In this document: one piece after another, positions 14,256 through 23,300 of the stretch
Position numbering within the stretch: position 1 is the stretch's first letter
Layout: each line of letters starts with the position of its first letter
NCBI GenBank assembly: GCA_023228125.1
Contig: JALOBT010000037.1
Coordinates: forward strand, 1 to 24,897
Reading direction: 5' to 3'
Source: Candidatus Cloacimonadota bacterium
GTDB lineage: Bacteria; Cloacimonadota; Cloacimonadia; Cloacimonadales; Cloacimonadaceae
DNA: 24,897 bases
The notes under the pieces: generated by a model
Database searches by the model: none
What the model saw: the letters and a program-made list of their open reading frames with translations, nothing else
What the model was told of the DNA's origin: nothing
Program-made: the position numbers and the translations under genes

Positions 14256-14299
14256 TGAAAAGGAAAGCTTTACTATGCTATATTGTGGATGTCTTATAG
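14255..14299 (+). pseudogene. 14-codon stub of a third gene
   Basis: An ATG overlapping the beta-helix stop (TAATG), with AGGAGG well placed upstream, opens MKRKALLCYIVDVL and meets TAG at 14297. The positively charged start followed by hydrophobic residues looks like the beginning of a signal peptide. It appears to be the 5' end of a cotranscribed exported-protein gene whose remainder was lost at the junction with the convergent methyltransferase gene. Confidence 0.45.
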
Positions 14300-14320
14300 C
14301 ATTATAACTGGTCTATCCTG

Positions 14321-15058
14321 CTAATCATAGCCTTTACCTCTCCCCTTGACCAGAACATGGAAGCGATTGAACATCTGCCGCAGGCGATAAACCGTTTCTT
14401 TATTGGGATTTAGCTGGGCCAGCAGCTTTTTCAGGAAGACATCCCAGTTCGTATGCTCTTGGTCTTGGAAGTATCCGATTCCGCTCATGACGTCGATCAT
14501 ATAGCTATGGATTTTGTTCAGTTCGGCACCGCTGACGGCATCCATTTTCCGCTGTCCTCCTTGCTGGAGGGCGCGCTGCTCAAAGCTGGAGATTTCATAG
14601 CTGGCCAGAGCCACGGCTTGGGCCAGATTGATGGAGGGGAAATCTGGATTGGCAGTGAAGTGGCAGCGAAAGGCACAGAGATCGGCTTCTATGTCTGTAA
14701 GACCATAGGTTTCCCGGCCAAAGACCAGGCCGATTTTGAGCTGGGGCAGATCGTGCACATAAGCGGCCATCTGCATGGGGGACATATCTATAGGTCTTTT
14801 CTTGCCGAATCTGCGCGAGAAGGCGATCACGCGATCCAGATCGGATATAGCAGAGCCAAGATCAGGATATATTTTGGCATTATCCAAGAGCTGCTCGGAG
14901 TGCATGGCCAGGTAATAGTCGTTCTTTTTGGGGATGCTGCCCACGATGCGCAGCTCGTCAAAGCAGAAGTTATTCAGGATTCTGGCGATAGCCCCTATAT
15001 TCCCGGCATAGATGGGCTCGACGAGGATGAAGATGATGCGGGAATTACCGCTTGGCAT
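14321..15058 (-). CDS. TrmJ-like SpoU-family RNA 2'-O-methyltransferase
   Basis: A 245-residue SPOUT-class enzyme. All three SpoU motifs are visible: NIGAIARILNNF near residue 20, LVFGRETYGLT near 110, and SINLAQAVALASYE near 140. The C-terminal extension with a QMFNRFHV helix is typical of TrmJ/LasT proteins, which methylate the ribose of tRNA position 32 using S-adenosylmethionine. The exact target nucleotide cannot be read from sequence. The start overlaps the end of the upstream HEAT-protein gene by 14 bases and lacks a clear ribosome site, so translation is probably coupled to it. The gene faces the truncated plus-strand island, and no terminator is seen in the 21 bases between. Confidence 0.85.
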   Translation of the reverse strand: MPSGNSRIIFILVEPIYAGNIGAIARILNNFCFDELRIVGSIPKKNDYYLAMHSEQLLDNAKIYPDLGSAISDLDRVIAFSRRFGKKRPIDMSPMQMAAYVHDLPQLKIGLVFGRETYGLTDIEADLCAFRCHFTANPDFPSINLAQAVALASYEISSFEQRALQQGGQRKMDAVSGAELNKIHSYMIDVMSGIGYFQDQEHTNWDVFLKKLLAQLNPNKETVYRLRQMFNRFHVLVKGRGKGYD

Positions 15059-15890
15059 TGGCTTTGTTGCGCATGCGGACTACAGAACCGAGCTTACTGC
15101 CCATGTTTTGCACGTTGGGATTGCTGTCCTTTTTCCATTCCAGCACGGTGCGTTGGGTGATGCTCATAAAGTCGCCACCATGTTCGCGTTTGCTCTTTTG
15201 GGTAAAGATATTGGCGAGCTTGCGCAGGGTCTGCCAGATGGTGTGAAAGCGGACGTCATCGGCATCAATAAGCCAGCGGCGGACATTGGTATAAGTCTGG
15301 ATGGGACGAACTCGGCCCACTTGGGTGAGGATGTGGGAGATCTTCTTTTGCACTTCTTCGCTGTCATCATCCAAGAGTTTGCCGATAAACATCAGCACAA
15401 ACTGGGGATTTTTGGCGGCGATATTCTCCATTCCGTGCATAGAGATGGCGCGCTTCTTTTCATTGGGACTTTCGGCCCAGAGCGGCATGTGTTCGCGCAT
15501 GGCATCAGGGAAGCGTTTCCACATCTCAAAACAGATGGTTTCACTCTCCCAGGGCACCGTTTCAAAGGTCTTTTCCAGGGTTTTGATGATGTGCTGGGGG
15601 CTATCCTGATATTTGTAATAAAAGTAAAAGAGCCCGGTAGCGCGCACCCCATAGATGAAGTCTTCCAAAAGGTCGCCACAGATTTTGTCCAGATTGCCTT
15701 TTCCGGTATAGACTGCGAGGCGTTTACCCAGCTCTTCGCGCACAAAGTAATTTGCAGTATTGCCCAGTTCCATGATTTGTTTGATAGCCAGGTCAGGGTT
15801 TTTCTTGTCCAGATTCCGGAAGATTTTCTCCACTTGAGCATCAAGTATTTTATAGTCATCTATATTGAGACGTCCTACTTCTTTGATCAT
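15045..15890 (-). CDS. AlkD-like HEAT-repeat protein (possible DNA alkylation repair)
   Basis: This 281-residue all-helical protein is rich in HEAT-like repeats. ANYFVREELGKRLAVYTG, WAESPNEKKRAISMHGMENI and DDDSEEVQKKISHILTQVG follow the layout of AlkD-type DNA glycosylases, in which the WxxSxxxxxRRA block packs the DNA-binding face. The catalytic-site W..D block is less clear than in the gene at 6920, so enzymatic activity is uncertain. The last 20 residues are basic (SVVRMRNKANAKR). GGAG seven bases upstream supports the ATG at 15890. It is followed, with a 14-base overlap, by the TrmJ-like gene. A perfect 7-bp hairpin (GATAGCA/TGCTATC, 15904-15920) lies in its 5' leader. Confidence 0.55.
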   Translation of the reverse strand: MIKEVGRLNIDDYKILDAQVEKIFRNLDKKNPDLAIKQIMELGNTANYFVREELGKRLAVYTGKGNLDKICGDLLEDFIYGVRATGLFYFYYKYQDSPQHIIKTLEKTFETVPWESETICFEMWKRFPDAMREHMPLWAESPNEKKRAISMHGMENIAAKNPQFVLMFIGKLLDDDSEEVQKKISHILTQVGRVRPIQTYTNVRRWLIDADDVRFHTIWQTLRKLANIFTQKSKREHGGDFMSITQRTVLEWKKDSNPNVQNMGSKLGSVVRMRNKANAKR

Positions 15891-16075
15891 TAATTATCTC
15901 CATGATAGCACCTTGCTATCTGATGTTTATTTATGTTGCGGACACGAGTCCAAGATTATGGCAGGCGATGTGCGCCCGGGAATATGTAATATCTACCCCA
16001 AAGGATAATGGTCTAAAGGTCGTGGATTGATATGCAACATTGATGATTCCACATTTCTGAAATAATACTTTTGTG

Positions 16076-17011
16076 TCAAGAACTTTCTGGAGTGTAGCCC
16101 AGATGCTGGCTGGTTTTAAAGTGCACCTTAGCTACTTCCACCAGTCTTTTGCTGCCGTATTTCTGCACAAAGAGCTGTCCAGCCTTGATCACAGGAGGGC
16201 TGGCTCCCAAGGGGAAAGTCATTTGATATCTTTTGTTCAGGAGGATTCTGGACTCCAAAAACTGATAGCGGGAGAGGATGGAGGCGGCAGCCACCCCCAG
16301 ATCGCGCTCGGCACCGGTGCGTTCGATAATCTTGGCACTGGGGTATTTACGCGTCAGGCGTAACTTGGCTTTTTGGGCTTTGGAAAATTGATCTATCAAA
16401 ATGCCTTCCGCCGGTAGTTCTTTTTCCATCAGCTCAGAGACCACCTTTTCGTGGCCCCAGGCCAGCAGGTCGTTCAGGTTCTGGCCTTGCTGTTTAAAGC
16501 GGCTGATCAGCTCATTGTATTTCAGAGGATTCAGGATCAGACTGGCCGCCTGCCCTGGAAAATTCAGGTAAATCTTCCTGGCTATCTGCAGGATGTGGGG
16601 ATCGCTGATCTTTTTGCTATCTTGCACGCCCATCTGAGTGAGGGCTGGAACCTGGGCGCGGGTGCAATAAAAAGCTGAGACGATGAGCGGGCCAAAGAAA
16701 TCCCCCTTGCCGCATTCGTCGCTGCCAATCCAGGCATGCCAGAGGTGCATTCCGGGCTCTGTGCTTTCCTCGGTCTCGCCATAGAGCAGCAGCTCCAGTT
16801 CGGGCTTGAGGGCAGAGCCATCCGGAGCACCGATCACCTTGCTGAGTCCGCGTTTTTCGCTGTAATAAAGATTGATATTGGCCTTTTGCTCCTGTCTTTG
16901 CAGCTTGATTTGCACGCCATAGTTGATCTCTTTTTGATCTGTGATCTGCATGCCACGCTGCTCCAAAAGTGGGATCAGATGAGAGAGATAGAGCTGAATC
17001 TCTTTAGACAT
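16076..17011 (-). CDS. rnhC: Ribonuclease HIII
   Basis: A 311-residue enzyme that would cut the RNA strand of RNA-DNA hybrids, for example in R-loops and primers. The N-terminal 80 residues form the substrate-binding TBP-like domain usual for RNase HIII. The catalytic core has D98 and E99 in IGSDECGKGDFFGPLI, VQDSKKISD, ILIDQFSK and the final acidic block RTGAERDLGVAAASILSR. The DE pair in GSDE-GKGD is the mark of RNase HIII as opposed to HII (G-DE-G-G). The ATG at 17011 (MSKEIQ) overlaps the folC stop by eight bases; the longer start at 17059 would read through folC in another frame and is unlikely. Coupling to folC looks translational. Confidence 0.92.
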   Translation of the reverse strand: MSKEIQLYLSHLIPLLEQRGMQITDQKEINYGVQIKLQRQEQKANINLYYSEKRGLSKVIGAPDGSALKPELELLLYGETEESTEPGMHLWHAWIGSDECGKGDFFGPLIVSAFYCTRAQVPALTQMGVQDSKKISDPHILQIARKIYLNFPGQAASLILNPLKYNELISRFKQQGQNLNDLLAWGHEKVVSELMEKELPAEGILIDQFSKAQKAKLRLTRKYPSAKIIERTGAERDLGVAAASILSRYQFLESRILLNKRYQMTFPLGASPPVIKAGQLFVQKYGSKRLVEVAKVHFKTSQHLGYTPESS

Positions 17012-18284
17012 AATTCCGATAGGCCGAGATGACCTCGCCCACGGTGAATAGCGAGCCACCGGCCACGATCACGCTATCCGGATCTGCCTCTATATAGGCA
17101 GCTTTAAAGGCTTCGGCCACAGATTCTGCGATGATGGCGGGAACCTGATGCGAGCTCACAGCTTCCCTTTGGGCTTCTGCGGTGGCAGCCCGATCGCTGG
17201 TATTTTGGGCTACATAGACCTTTTCCGCTTTGCTGCAGATCAGGCGGATCATTTCAGAATAGTCTTTATCGGCCAGGATCGAGAGCACAAAGACCAGCTT
17301 GCGATTCGGATACACCTGGTTCAGGCTCTTGATCAGAGCCCTCGCACCATGCACGTTGTGTGCGCCATCTATGATCACGGTGGGGGCCAGGCTCAGCACC
17401 TGCATGCGTCCAGACCAATTAATGCTGGCCAGTGCTTCACGCAGCTTGTCCTGATCAGGTTTGAGGCCCTTTTTTTCGCAATAAAGGATAAAGGCTGTGA
17501 GTGCCTGCCCCAGGTTGATCCCCTGATGTTCGCCCATGAGATTGGCTTTGAGCCCAGCGTAATGGTGATCTTTGAAGCTATAATCAAAACAGATGCCGGC
17601 CGTGCTGTCTGAGACGATCTTGATCTGCCAGGCCTGCTCATACAGATAAGTAGGAGCCTTTTTGCTGGTCGCCACATTTTGGATGATGGCGAGTGGACTG
17701 GCCGGGATCTCGCCCAAAACCAGGGGAATTCCCTCTTTGATGATGCCGGCTTTTTCACTGGCGATGATCTCCACCGTGCCACCCAAAGTCTTGATATGAT
17801 CCAAGGCGATGGTGGTGATGGCAGAAACGTCCGGGACGAAGAGATTGGTAGCATCCAGCCTGCCGCCCAGGCCCACTTCGATCACAGCCAGATCCAGCCC
17901 AGCCTCGGCAAAGAGCGCAAAGGCGATGGCAGTGGTGATCTCAAAAAAGGACGCTTCCCATTTATCAAAAAGCTTTTCATACTTATGGAATTTCTCCAGG
18001 ATATCAGCGAAGGGGACCTCCTGCCCGCCCAGGCGAAAGCGCTCTGTATAATTGATCAGATGCGGAGAGGTGTTGAGGCCCGTCTTCAGTCCATGCGCCA
18101 GCGACAGAGCTTCCAGGCACGCGCAAACGCTGCCTTTGCCATTGGTGCCGGCCACATGGAAACCGCCGAATTTCGTTTCGGGAGAGCCCATGTCTTTCAG
18201 CAGGCCCTCCATCCGCCCCAGTTCGAGCTTCACGTTTCCAGAGTAGCGTTGGTAGATGTGATCCAAAAATTCCTGATATTGCAT
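17004..18284 (-). CDS. folC: Folylpolyglutamate synthase / dihydrofolate synthase
   Basis: A 426-residue Mur-ligase-family ATP-dependent enzyme. It adds glutamate to dihydropteroate and/or folates in the cytosol. The P-loop AGTNGKGSV (near residue 50), IEVGLGGRLDATN, TIALDHIKTLG and SEKAGIIKEG follow FolC order, and IDGAHNVHGA marks the C-terminal glutamate-ligase domain. I use the internal ATG at 18284 because AGAGGA precedes it; an ATG at 18305 gives seven more residues (MKDYRGT) but has no good ribosome site. It is separated from the upstream pseudopilin-like gene by an intrinsic terminator, so it probably has its own promoter or depends on read-through. rnhC overlaps its 3' end. Confidence 0.93.
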   Translation of the reverse strand: MQYQEFLDHIYQRYSGNVKLELGRMEGLLKDMGSPETKFGGFHVAGTNGKGSVCACLEALSLAHGLKTGLNTSPHLINYTERFRLGGQEVPFADILEKFHKYEKLFDKWEASFFEITTAIAFALFAEAGLDLAVIEVGLGGRLDATNLFVPDVSAITTIALDHIKTLGGTVEIIASEKAGIIKEGIPLVLGEIPASPLAIIQNVATSKKAPTYLYEQAWQIKIVSDSTAGICFDYSFKDHHYAGLKANLMGEHQGINLGQALTAFILYCEKKGLKPDQDKLREALASINWSGRMQVLSLAPTVIIDGAHNVHGARALIKSLNQVYPNRKLVFVLSILADKDYSEMIRLICSKAEKVYVAQNTSDRAATAEAQREAVSSHQVPAIIAESVAEAFKAAYIEADPDSVIVAGGSLFTVGEVISAYRNYV

Positions 18285-18330
18285 AGTTCCTCTATAGTCT
18301 TTCATACTGCTTATCTTACCAAAAAGTCAG

Positions 18331-18362
18331 AAAAAATAGCGGGCATGAGCTCATGCCCGCTA
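18331..18362 (-). terminator. Rho-independent terminator of the pseudopilin-like gene
   Basis: A perfect palindrome at 18337-18362 has 13-bp arms (TAGCGGGCATGAG and its complement). On the minus strand it is followed directly by TTTTTT (18336-18331). It lies 27 bases after the stop codon of the gene ending at 18390, giving a strong GC-rich stem with a U-tract, and separates that gene from folC. Confidence 0.88.
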
Positions 18363-18389
18363 AAGTTTGATTTTGGCAAGGTCTGTCTT

Positions 18390-19034
18390 TTAGTTTGTGG
18401 GTCCGAATTTTTCGGGGAAGAGCATAGCCCTGAGGGCGGTGCTGTCTTGTTTGCGCTTGGCAAAGGCATTGGCATCTGTCTGCCAGATTTCAATGTATTT
18501 CTCCACCATTTCTTGCTTTCGGCTGCCGTTTGAACCGGTCTCTTCATTGATGTAGTCAAGGTCATCAATCATATAGTTTTGCAATTGAGTAGGCTCCATG
18601 TTCTCATAGAAGATCTTGGGGAGGAAATGAGTGGGGAAATCAGCCAGATTCGGACAATAGACGATCACGCCATAATTGTGTTTTACCTCGTCACCGATCT
18701 GATCTGCAATGTACTTGCCATAGACTTTGTACTCGCTTTTTTGGCGCGAAGTCTCCGGGCAGTAATTTGCTTTAGCAAGATAGTAGCTGCTTTTGTCCGC
18801 AGCTTTACGGCTAGTCCTGAGAACTTCCAGGTCTCCCTGGAAATCCTGGTTTGTATCTCTGAGGTAGTCGGTGGTAGCCACCCAGATTTCTTTCATGTTA
18901 TTAATACAATCTTCCACGTTTTGCTCTTTATCCAAGTTGTAAAAATTCGGAATCGCCAGAACAAAGATCAAAGCGGCAAAAAGAATTATACTAAGGACGG
19001 TATATACCGAGATTCCATTTTGGTTACGCAGCAT
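18390..19034 (-). CDS. Pseudopilin-like membrane-anchored protein
   Basis: A 214-residue protein. MLRNQNGISVYTVLSIILFA continues as ALIFVLAIPNFYN, a short basic leader, a Gly-Ile junction and one hydrophobic helix ending in AIPNF. That arrangement is typical of type IV pilins and type II secretion pseudopilins. Following it, NVEDCINNMKEIWVATTDYLR fits the long pilin helix. However, the conserved Glu5 of the mature protein (GFTLxE) is replaced by Thr (ISVYT), so standard filament assembly is doubtful. The rest is soluble, with paired cysteines (about C61 and C90). The ATG at 19034 follows AGAGGAG and is preferred to the frame's more upstream ATG at 19091. No pilus genes lie nearby. Confidence 0.55.
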   Translation of the reverse strand: MLRNQNGISVYTVLSIILFAALIFVLAIPNFYNLDKEQNVEDCINNMKEIWVATTDYLRDTNQDFQGDLEVLRTSRKAADKSSYYLAKANYCPETSRQKSEYKVYGKYIADQIGDEVKHNYGVIVYCPNLADFPTHFLPKIFYENMEPTQLQNYMIDDLDYINEETGSNGSRKQEMVEKYIEIWQTDANAFAKRKQDSTALRAMLFPEKFGPTN

Positions 19035-19087
19035 TTTACGCTCCTCTTGATTTATTAAGATATGCTCTTTTGGAATGCCATATTCCG

Positions 19088-19597
19088 TCAAGCCTTTTTT
19101 CCTGCAGGCAGGATTTTACCGATGTAATTGTAGGTCTCCGGGATGTCCCGAAAACGCTCCTGATAGTTCGTTTTGGGCTCTATCTTCTGCTTGCCCATGC
19201 GGCGGGAAACCTTGGTCTCACCCCAATTGTAGGCAGCCAGCGTGAGGCTCCAATTGCCCTCATACTTATTGTGCAGATACCGCAAATAGATCGCCGAGAG
19301 CCGGAGATTGTAGAAGGGCACAAAGAGCCAGCCGCGCTTGTGCTCTTGATTGATATACTGCGCTGTATTGTCCTGCATTTGTCCCAGACCGATGGCCTGT
19401 TTGCGCGAGATGGCAAAGCTGCGGAAATTGCTTTCCGTGCGGATAAGACGATAAAACAGGGCCGGATCTATATTGTAATAGACAGCCACAGCTATCGTCA
19501 TCAGCCGCACGGAAATAGGGTTGTAAGTAAGAATCACGCCCAAGAGCAGGATGGTGACGGCCAGGCCCAGCAGATTACGCTTATTCTTCTTGGCCAT
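19088..19597 (-). CDS. Membrane-anchored lytic murein transglycosylase (SLT family)
   Basis: A 169-residue protein with a single N-terminal membrane anchor (residues 8-25) followed by a goose-type SLT catalytic domain. The catalytic glutamate is E55 in RTESNF; AIGLGQM matches the GLMQ block and LTLAAYNWGE the AYN block. It would cleave the glycan strand of peptidoglycan in the periplasm, giving 1,6-anhydro ends. Such enzymes often make room for envelope complexes; the neighbouring pseudopilin-like gene starts 53 bases downstream. The ferritin-like gene ends 43 bases upstream with no terminator seen between, so all three may share the ferritin promoter. Confidence 0.88.
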   Translation of the reverse strand: MAKKNKRNLLGLAVTILLLGVILTYNPISVRLMTIAVAVYYNIDPALFYRLIRTESNFRSFAISRKQAIGLGQMQDNTAQYINQEHKRGWLFVPFYNLRLSAIYLRYLHNKYEGNWSLTLAAYNWGETKVSRRMGKQKIEPKTNYQERFRDIPETYNYIGKILPAGKKA

Positions 19598-19640
19598 ATC
19601 CGGCTCTTTCTGTGCTACAGAGAGTACTCTTCAAGTTCTT

Positions 19641-20126
19641 TTACTGAAGGCTCTTCTTATAGTCGTTCAATTTCAGAACGTGAGATACTTCTTCACTGAT
19701 GATCTTGCCCAGGATCTTGCGGGTGGCGGGGAATTCTATATTATCCTTCAGCGCATGGAAATACAGCAAAGTGTCTTTTTCAAAGGAGATGGCAAAATCC
19801 AGGATTTCCATCAGGTCTTTGGCGTTTGCAGCTTTTTTGATGGCAGCATCTTTGCTATTGAAGATGCGGGCATCCACGATGGTTTTCAGGTATTGCGAGA
19901 CTAATTCCCAATCCTGAGTGAGCTCCAGATTACCCATGTCTTTGTCGTCCCTGAGAGCCAGGAAAGTCTTTTCATGATTTAGTTCTTCGTCGCGCAAAAG
20001 CTCGATCAAAGCCTTGGACTTGGCATCCAAATCCTTACGTTTGCTGGCTTCATGGTAAAAAGCATAGCCGTTTTGCTCGATCTGAACAGCGAGTTCGATT
20101 ACTTCATTTACAGAATATGCGATCAT
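19641..20126 (-). CDS. Ferritin-like (rubrerythrin-family) diiron protein
   Basis: A 161-residue four-helix protein with two ExxH-type diiron motifs: E17 in helix 1 (IEQNGYAFY), E48-x2-H51 (RDEELNHEKTF), a glutamate near residue 115 (FEKDTLLYFHAL), and ISEEVSHVLKL. It lacks the C-terminal rubredoxin CxxC domain of full rubrerythrins. It probably binds two iron atoms and acts in peroxide or oxygen detoxification or iron handling in an anaerobe; the exact reaction is unknown. A strong AAGGAGG six bases before ATG 20126 supports the start. It is preceded by the clear promoter at 20167-20194. Confidence 0.85.
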   Translation of the reverse strand: MIAYSVNEVIELAVQIEQNGYAFYHEASKRKDLDAKSKALIELLRDEELNHEKTFLALRDDKDMGNLELTQDWELVSQYLKTIVDARIFNSKDAAIKKAANAKDLMEILDFAISFEKDTLLYFHALKDNIEFPATRKILGKIISEEVSHVLKLNDYKKSLQ

Positions 20127-20327
20127 TTATTCCTCCTTCGGAATGGTTTTTTTCTATCTTTTCCAAACTATAAGAGACGGGGATAATCTGTCAATATAAA
20201 AGTGTCGAGGATAACTCTAAAAGAAGGTAAAGTCTCACGCAGAGGGCGCAGATTTCACATGAACAGGGAGCGCTTTATTCCTGGGGTGGAGGAGAGAATC
20301 AGAGATGAATCCTGTGCTTAGATGATG
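20127..20327. other. Promoter-containing gap with a dispersed-repeat fragment
   Basis: No gene is seen in these 201 bases. They hold the ferritin promoter and a short (TC)TCACGCAGAGGGCGCAGAT motif at 20233-20252, related in style to the CACGCAGATTACGC units at 23631-23683. No intrinsic terminator for the surface-protein gene (ending 20328) is visible. Confidence 0.6.
20167..20194 (-). promoter_or_regulatory. Predicted promoter of the ferritin-like gene
   Basis: On the minus strand, TTGACA (20194-20189) and TATAGT (20172-20167, five of six to consensus) are separated by 16 bases. The predicted start of transcription is about 34 bases before the ferritin-like start codon. Confidence 0.75.
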
Positions 20328-23300
20328 CTATTTTAGCAGCAGCATGCGGTTCGCAAAAGAGTCTTTGCCGATCTGGGTGCGATAGATATACACACCGCTA
20401 CTCAGCTCGCGTCCGCTGGAGTCTTTGCCATCAAAGATGAGCTTGTAATAGCCGGGTAAATCATGCTGCCCTGAAATGGTGCGCAGCAATTGCCCGCGGC
20501 TATTGTAGATCTGCACCTTGACCTCGGCGGCTTTGGCCAGGGCATAATGCAGATGGGTGGCGCAGTTGAAGGGATTGGGATAATTGCCCAGAACCGCTGT
20601 AATTGCGGGAACCAGGCCTTGAGCATCTCCCCCAAGATCATCTATGTGCACGGCGAGAGGGCCGTTGTACCCTTCCGCTCCGCTGAAATCCAGATTATTC
20701 AGCCAATAGTAGTAAGTGCTATTGCTGCACAGCTTTTTATCGCGGAAGTTGTAGATCGCACCCTCAGCGGAATTGGCTGCTGTGATGAGCCCGGATATCG
20801 CCTCTGCTTCGGCGAGGTCTGCGCTATCTGAACGCAGAACGTAATAGCCCATCACTCCGGTTTCAGAAGCTGTAGCCCAATCCACACTTACATAGCTATG
20901 TCCATGCAGGACAGCCGTGAAGGAAGCCAGAGTTACGGGCAGGGTGCCTTCCTCGCTCTTGGAGAAAACGATGATGAGTTCACCGGAATCCTGTTTGCTT
21001 GCGCTGATGGTGAAGTTTGCCTGAAAAGCAGTCCAGGTATCTGAAGCGGAAATTATATTCCAAGCTCCCGCACCGAGGCTGTAAGCGATCGTGGGTGGAA
21101 TAAAACCAAGATTATGGTTGATAGTCAGAGTGGCTCCGGCGAAGCTATCCGCACTCAGCACAAGATCCAGACCGGCATTGCCAAGGGGACTTTCCACCGA
21201 GGCATAGCCAGCCTGGCAGCTTACTGTAGAGCCGGTAAGGTCGGTGAAAGTGATACTGGAATTGATGGTTTCGCCACCAATGGTAACCGGCGGCAGTTCT
21301 ATCCCGCTCTCGCCACCGATCACTATCGCGATCTCCTGTTGCTGGGCTTGCACGATGCGGATATTGTCGATGGCTGCAGGGGCTTGAACTACACCGCTAC
21401 CGTTATTCTTCCAGGAAAAGATCAGGCGTTTGCTGCTTCCGGCCAGGTCTGCGGGAAGCGGGATGCTGATGTTTTGCCAAGCACCTGAGCTTAACAATGC
21501 TCCATCCACCAGGCCTGTAGCAGATAATTCTGTGCCGGCTAAAGGTGTGATGGTAGTCTCGGTAAGATAGACCTGCAAATAGTCAGAGATGTTTGCCTCC
21601 ACGCCTTCTCCATTGGCTTTCCAAGTGAAACGCAGGTAGAAATCTTCCTCGCTGGATGGGAAGCTTATATTGCTAAAGAAGTGGCTGATAGAGGCTTGAT
21701 TTACGTCGTAACTATTGTTGGTTCCGCCATCATCGCTGATGTAGATGCTTTTCGTTCCTGTGTAGTGGTCAGCTTCGCCCACCTGCCATTTATTCACCTG
21801 ATTGCCATTCACCAAAATCCAGTCGGCAGCACCGCTTTCAAAGCCTTCTACGAAGGGAACTGGGATCAACAATGGCCTAAATACCAATTTTAGATGAGGT
21901 CTATGTCTATTAATACCAGTGTTATTATTTACATTATATAGAAACACATTTGTTTGATTATTGGTATTGTTTCTGGTATATCTATAGCCATTGTCTATAG
22001 AATGGCAATATACTTTTCCTTCACCGGTGTTTCCCAGTAAACCAAAAGCAGTGTCCACTACGATGTTATTATGTCCATTCCAGAGGAAGGGGCTGCTTAG
22101 AATAATCATGTCCCATCCTGTTTGAGGAGCATAGGAAGGATTACTATATACAGTTTGCAGTCCGGTTGCGTTTTGCCAGCTTGATACATTTGTCGCGGAG
22201 GTGTGTTTCATCCGCACGATGAAATTGGGCAGATTGCTGGTCGGTGCTAAGGCTACCTTGAAGCCGATCTGAGTGATATAAATGGGGCCGATAATCCCGG
22301 CGGTATTAAGCTCAGATTTGGTGTATACAGATTGCCCATGAGATGATTTATAACTTGTATTAACAGGGCTGGCCTCGTTGGCAGCTGTTGTTTGGATTCC
22401 ACTGCCAAGGAAGACTATTACGTTCGGCGTAGCAATCACCGTATTTGAAGGCTCCGAATCTGTCTCAGGATACACGGCCACCACGTAATAGCTGTACTGA
22501 GTGTCATTGCTTACGGCATCGTCCTGATAGCTAAAGCCTGTAACTGAGATCAAAAAGACACCATCTCTAAATATTTTATAGGAATCGGGCACACTCAGAT
22601 TGGGAACTTCCCAGTTCAAAATAACACTCTGATTTCCGGGTATTGCGCTGAGGTTTTTGGGGGGATTATATACAGCAACAGGATAGATTTTCAAGCGTAG
22701 ATTTGGCAAGCAAGATGATCTGCTGAGTTCGATGGGTTGAGAGTAATTATTAACCTTTTGTCTAGCTCGGTATTCCGTAAATGTGCTGTATCTCCATACT
22801 GGGTTGTCAGTTATAGGTATCTGATTCCCCTTGATTACCAAGATCGAGAGGTTGTCCACCCCATTATAAGCAAACGGTTCACTAAAATCCACTTCCATCC
22901 ATCCGCTTCTGCCAGTATTTGGGAAAGCTCCACTATAGACCAAAGTGTATCCATCGAGGCTGTAATCGCCATTGTCGAATATACTGGCAGTGGTATGCTT
23001 CATATAGATACTGGTAGCTTCGATGGGGCTTGCATTAGATCCTGAAGCTTTGTCATATGCCAGAGAACTGATATTTCCGTTCATGCCGATCTCACTGGCC
23101 AGATAGATGGCTTCGTGGGAAGAGTAGTTGTAATGACGGTGCAGCGGGAATTCTTGAGTGCCAGTTCCGCTACCAATGATGACCTCTACCGGATCACTTC
23201 CTTCCCGAATAAGGTTTTGAGCCGCATCACAAGCTTCCGCACTGCCCAAAGCAGCATCCCCAGTCCAGCTATAAGAAATACTGTAGTCTGCATCCTGCAA

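Noticed and set aside
14453..15893. Long plus-strand frames opposite the TrmJ-like and HEAT-protein genes
   Set aside because: The minus-strand proteins carry clear SpoU and HEAT features; the plus-strand frames are mirror shadows without recognisable motifs.
15940..15951. GGACACGAGTCC as another member of the ACGAGAC hairpin family
   Set aside because: The stem is only four bases and the AATCCAGCA tail is missing, so resemblance may be chance.
16074..16079. Minus-strand TTGACA at the end of rnhC as promoter of the HEAT-protein gene
   Set aside because: The hexamer 16-18 bases downstream (around AAATGT) matches the -10 consensus poorly.
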